Below the pieces are notes generated by a model. The model was not told the origin of the DNA. It saw only the letters and a program-made list of their open reading frames with translations, and made no database searches. From Allofournierella massiliensis (GTDB lineage Bacteria; Bacillota; Clostridia; Oscillospirales; Ruminococcaceae), in NCBI RefSeq assembly GCF_004345265.1, contig NZ_SLUM01000020.1, forward strand, positions 18,719 to 82,718: DNA of 64,000 bases, written 5' to 3'. How positions within the stretch are numbered: the first letter of the stretch is position 1; each line of letters begins with the position of its first letter. Below, in pieces: positions 61,669 to 64,000 of the stretch. Position numbers and translations under genes: made by a program.

Positions 61669-61682
61669 ATCACAAAATAAGA

Positions 61683-61722
61683 AAGAACGCCGCTTCGGAA
61701 AAATCCGGGGCGGCGTTCTTCG
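61683..61722 (+). terminator. Terminator-like hairpin after the MazF gene
   Basis: AAGAACGCCGC (61683-61693) pairs with GCGGCGTTCTT (61710-61720). The T-run is short. Confidence 0.6.
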
Positions 61723-61760
61723 TTGCCAGTGGAATTGCCGCACGCTTCGTGGTATGATAA

Positions 61761-61933
61761 AGGCAATACCGCACAATTCACGGTTTGCGCCTCAGGCGGC
61801 GTATCCCGCCAAAATTTTCCGCGATATTTTCCAAAAATGCTCGCCAAGCCACAAAGGATTGCCTGCGCTTTTTGGTTCATATCGCAAAAAATTTCCGGCG
61901 CGCTCCACCACCTGAAATTGTGCGATATTGCCT
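61761..61933. repeat. 173-bp imperfect inverted-repeat element in the MazF-to-membrane-gene gap
   Basis: The ends are AGGCAATACCGCACAATT (61761-61778) and its near-complement (61916-61933), with one mismatch in 18. Inner arms also pair partly: AAATTTTCCGCGATAT on the left recurs inverted on the right with two changes. The element is AT-richer than the neighbourhood and holds no gene. No target-site duplication is obvious. It could be a MITE-like or a structured RNA-encoding repeat. It fills most of the 313-base gap at 61669-61981, which otherwise holds only the hairpin after the MazF gene and a GCGGGC/GCCCGC hairpin at 61947-61961. Confidence 0.65.
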
Positions 61934-61981
61934 GAAACAAAAAAGCGCGGGCAGCGCCCGCATGTGGGAAGGAAGAAGCAA

Positions 61982-63862
61982 ATGATCTATCTGTATTGGG
62001 TGGCCGTGTTCACGGTCATTGCTCTGGCGCTGGCGGTGCGGTTCGACCGCCGGCTGGAGGTGACCTTTGCCCCGGCTTTGTTCGGGGGCATTCTGGTGAT
62101 GTATCTGTTCGGTCTGGCCGGGCCGCTTTTGTGGAGCCTGGCGGCGATCAGCCTGCTGGGCGCTGCCTCCGGTGTGTATCTGATCGTGCAGGCGGTACGC
62201 CGAAAGGATCTGTTTCTGCGCCGCTGGTGTACCCCCGGCGCGCTGGTGCTGGTGGTGATGGTGCTCTATATCGCCTGGATGCAGGCAGGGCGGCTGGCCA
62301 TCGGCAACGATGAATTCAGCCACTGGGCCTACACGGTGAAGGTGATGGCAAATCACGACCAGCTGAGTGTCTGGCACACCAATGAGCTGGGCTTCGGGGA
62401 ATATCCCCCGGCGCTGGCACTGCTGGAATACCTGTTCGTGCGGCTGACCCCTGATTTTACCGAGGGTTATCTCTACCGGGCCATGATGCTGTTCCAGGTG
62501 AGTTTGCTTTTGCCGGTGCTGGCCCGCTTCGGCTGGAAACGGCTGGGCGGTGCGCTGGTGGGCTTTGCCGGTATATTTCTGCTTCCGCTGGCCTTCTATG
62601 GTCAGTTTTACAGCGATTTGTGCGTGGATGGCACGCTGGCGCTGCTGTTTGCCTATCTGCTTTATGCCTGGCTGAGCACCCGGCGGCTGCAAGGCTTTGT
62701 GACCCTCCAGCTGAGTCTGGGGGTTGCGGTGCTGGTGCTCACCAAGGAAAGCGGCGTGATCTTTGCGCTGGCGGCACTGGCCTTTGTTGCCTGGGATGGG
62801 CTGCGTCTGGCCCGGGCCGGCGGCCACCCGGGCGCACAGCGCCAGTTCCTGATTCAGCTGGCCTGGCCGGCGGGCGCGCTGGTGCTGGCCCGGCTGAGCT
62901 GGGGCATTGTGGTGGCCATGCAGGGCCTGACCGCCGGCGGCAGCGGCAACCCGCTGAGCCGTCTGGCCGGGCTGTTCGGCCCATGGCCGGAAAAGTGGAG
63001 CCTGACCCTTGCGGCTTTTCTGGAGCATCTGTTCCTTCCGGTGCGCAACGAGAGCATCCTGCCTCTTTCTCCGGCGGCCTGGCTGGTGCTGGGGCTGGTG
63101 GCCCTGCGTCTGGCCCGGATGGCGCTGCCCCGGCTGGAGGCCAGCCTGCGGCGGCTGAGCCTGGGGCTGGCGGCAGGCTTTGCGGCCTACTGTGCCGGGC
63201 TTTTGTATCTGTACTTTTTCCAGTTTTCCGATTATGAAGCCACCCGGGTGGCAAGCCTGGAACGGTATCTGGGCAGCTGGCTGCTGGCGGTGGTGCTGCT
63301 GGCAGCCGATCTGGCGCTGGCGGCATGGGGCCGTGCGGAGGGCCGGCGGGCGCTGGGCCCGGGCTGCGTGCTGGCCGCAGCGCTGCTGGTAATGCCCGGA
63401 ACCAGCGACGAGATCCGGCGGCTGGTGGCTCCCGCCAAGGGAGCAGCGCTGGAGCAGCAGCAACGCGCCGCTTATTTCACTCCTGCATCCTTCCCCATGG
63501 AGTGGACTGAAAACGACAAGCTGTATTTTGTGGCGGAGGATACCGCTTCGTACGAGGTGCTCTGTGCCGGTTACAGCTTCTATCCCTGGAACCTTGGCTG
63601 CTCTGCCGGCTACAATTTCAACACCGAAGGCGACTGGGCCACCTGGGCCAACGAGGTGACCGCTGACCAGTGGGCCGAAACACTGGCCTCGGAGGGGTAT
63701 ACCTATGTGTATCTCTACCAGATCAGCCCTTCCTTCACGGGCAAGTACAGCGAGCTGTTTGCTGATCCCGGCGACATTGTGGGCGGCGCGCTCTACGCGG
63801 TGCAGACCGGGGAAGAGGGCGTGCAGCTGGCCCGTGTCTGGCCTGCTCTTGCCGAGGGCTGA
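61982..63862 (+). CDS. Multi-pass membrane protein, probable GT-C glycosyltransferase
   Basis: This 626-residue protein has about 12 helices. The loop after helix 4 has Asp110-Glu111 (AIGNDEFSHWAYTVKVM), the GT39-type acidic pair. A soluble outer region follows from about residue 500 (YFTPASFPMEWTENDKLYFV). It ends with a beta-rich segment. AAGGAAG precedes the ATG; the frame extends 18 codons upstream through the repeat boundary without support. It is the fourth GT-C-like protein in the window and lies 5.6 kb from the glycan block. Confidence 0.72.
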   Translation: MIYLYWVAVFTVIALALAVRFDRRLEVTFAPALFGGILVMYLFGLAGPLLWSLAAISLLGAASGVYLIVQAVRRKDLFLRRWCTPGALVLVVMVLYIAWMQAGRLAIGNDEFSHWAYTVKVMANHDQLSVWHTNELGFGEYPPALALLEYLFVRLTPDFTEGYLYRAMMLFQVSLLLPVLARFGWKRLGGALVGFAGIFLLPLAFYGQFYSDLCVDGTLALLFAYLLYAWLSTRRLQGFVTLQLSLGVAVLVLTKESGVIFALAALAFVAWDGLRLARAGGHPGAQRQFLIQLAWPAGALVLARLSWGIVVAMQGLTAGGSGNPLSRLAGLFGPWPEKWSLTLAAFLEHLFLPVRNESILPLSPAAWLVLGLVALRLARMALPRLEASLRRLSLGLAAGFAAYCAGLLYLYFFQFSDYEATRVASLERYLGSWLLAVVLLAADLALAAWGRAEGRRALGPGCVLAAALLVMPGTSDEIRRLVAPAKGAALEQQQRAAYFTPASFPMEWTENDKLYFVAEDTASYEVLCAGYSFYPWNLGCSAGYNFNTEGDWATWANEVTADQWAETLASEGYTYVYLYQISPSFTGKYSELFADPGDIVGGALYAVQTGEEGVQLARVWPALAEG

Positions 63863-63908
63863 GCCTGCCTGCCGGTTGTGTCTGGCCGATTGAAACAGAA
63901 CAGAAAAA

Positions 63909-63953
63909 GGGGCTGTTGCAAAACGGAAGTTGAGCAACAGCCCCCACTTTTTG
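63909..63953 (+). terminator. Terminator after the last membrane gene
   Basis: GGGGCTGTTGC (63909-63919) pairs with GCAACAGCCCC (63934-63944) and is followed by CACTTTTT. Confidence 0.85.
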
Positions 63954-63991
63954 CGAAAAGCAGGATCGGAAGAGACTTTTTCAAGAATTTT

Positions 63992-64000
63992 AGGAGAAAT
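63992..64000 (+). promoter_or_regulatory. Ribosome binding site for a gene beginning just beyond the window
   Basis: AGGAG at 63992-63996 is followed by AAAT at the window edge, so an ATG is expected within the next few bases. No promoter is visible between the terminator and this site. Confidence 0.45.

Noticed and set aside
61753..61758. TATGAT as the -10 of a promoter for the last membrane gene
   Set aside because: No -35 at a usable distance, and it lies 224 bases before the start, outside the inverted-repeat element.
61877..63937. Open frame of 686 codons on the minus strand opposite the last membrane gene
   Set aside because: Rich in Gln, His and Pro without a fold; it also runs through the inverted-repeat element and the terminator.
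1..64000. CRISPR arrays, tRNA, rRNA, prophage or IS transposase genes
   Set aside because: No regularly spaced repeats, cloverleaf-like sequences or transposase/integrase motifs were seen on either strand; a dedicated search tool could still find a divergent one.

Overview
The window is GC-rich, densely coded bacterial DNA, most likely from an anaerobic clostridium of the Oscillospiraceae (Faecalibacterium/Gemmiger/Subdoligranulum type). This rests on gene families and order: dprA-topA-trmFO, plsX-rnc-smc-ftsY, nadD-yqeK-LCP-rsfS, IreB, and a CD1247-type acidic zinc-ribbon protein. Strong AGGAGG ribosome binding sites and a few GTG/TTG starts fit the same picture. The genus is inference. No rRNA, tRNA, CRISPR array, transposase or prophage gene was seen.

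1-20 kb (plus strand) is housekeeping: the tail of dprA, topA, trmFO, plsX, rnc, smc, ftsY, the RdgB/HAM1 pyrophosphatase, yhbY, nadD, yqeK, an LCP-family cell-wall ligase, rsfS, leuS, rpsU, a YqeG phosphatase, an endonuclease IV-like TIM barrel, efp and the CD1247-like protein. Two back-to-back terminators close this block. 20.2-22.1 kb (minus strand) holds a MATE transporter and a small unknown gene.

22.1-46.6 kb (minus strand) is a cell-surface glycan locus. Transcription enters at about 46.6 kb and first meets nine consecutive glycosyltransferase genes, one of them a GT2-GT4 fusion. A Wzm/Wzt ABC polysaccharide exporter with its own promoter follows, then a sialyltransferase-like GT. Next comes a module of a KdsB-like CMP-sugar synthetase, a pyruvate-type aldolase, a KdsC-like phosphatase and AraD. 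The block ends with a DUF2142 membrane protein, a GT2-GtrA fusion, a GT4, a DPM1-like GT2 and a DUF2304 protein. The reading proposed here is that the cytoplasmic GTs build a polymer exported by Wzm/Wzt, that one residue is a CMP-activated 2-keto-3-deoxy sugar acid, and that the final genes decorate the polymer outside the membrane from lipid-linked sugars.

46.7-47.1 kb holds a lone ireB gene, divergently transcribed from a second, plus-strand glycan block (47.1-56.4 kb). That block has three multi-pass GT-C-like proteins, a WecE-like sugar aminotransferase, an ArnC/GtrB-like GT2, an ATP-grasp enzyme and two overlapping SMR-type proteins resembling ArnE/ArnF. Together they look like an Arn-like route that makes, modifies, flips and transfers an undecaprenyl-phosphate-linked amino sugar. 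Both glycan blocks are set in ordinary core genes.

56.5-60.7 kb is a two-component system with an ABC exporter (response regulator, short-loop histidine kinase, ATPase, FtsX-like permease). The two promoter regions share a GTGAC-N6-GTCA element, and the second has GTCA motifs at an 11-bp period. It ends the window with acpS, a MazF-family gene without an antitoxin gene, a 173-bp imperfect inverted-repeat element and a fourth GT-C-like membrane protein. The last bases hold a ribosome binding site for a gene that starts beyond the window.
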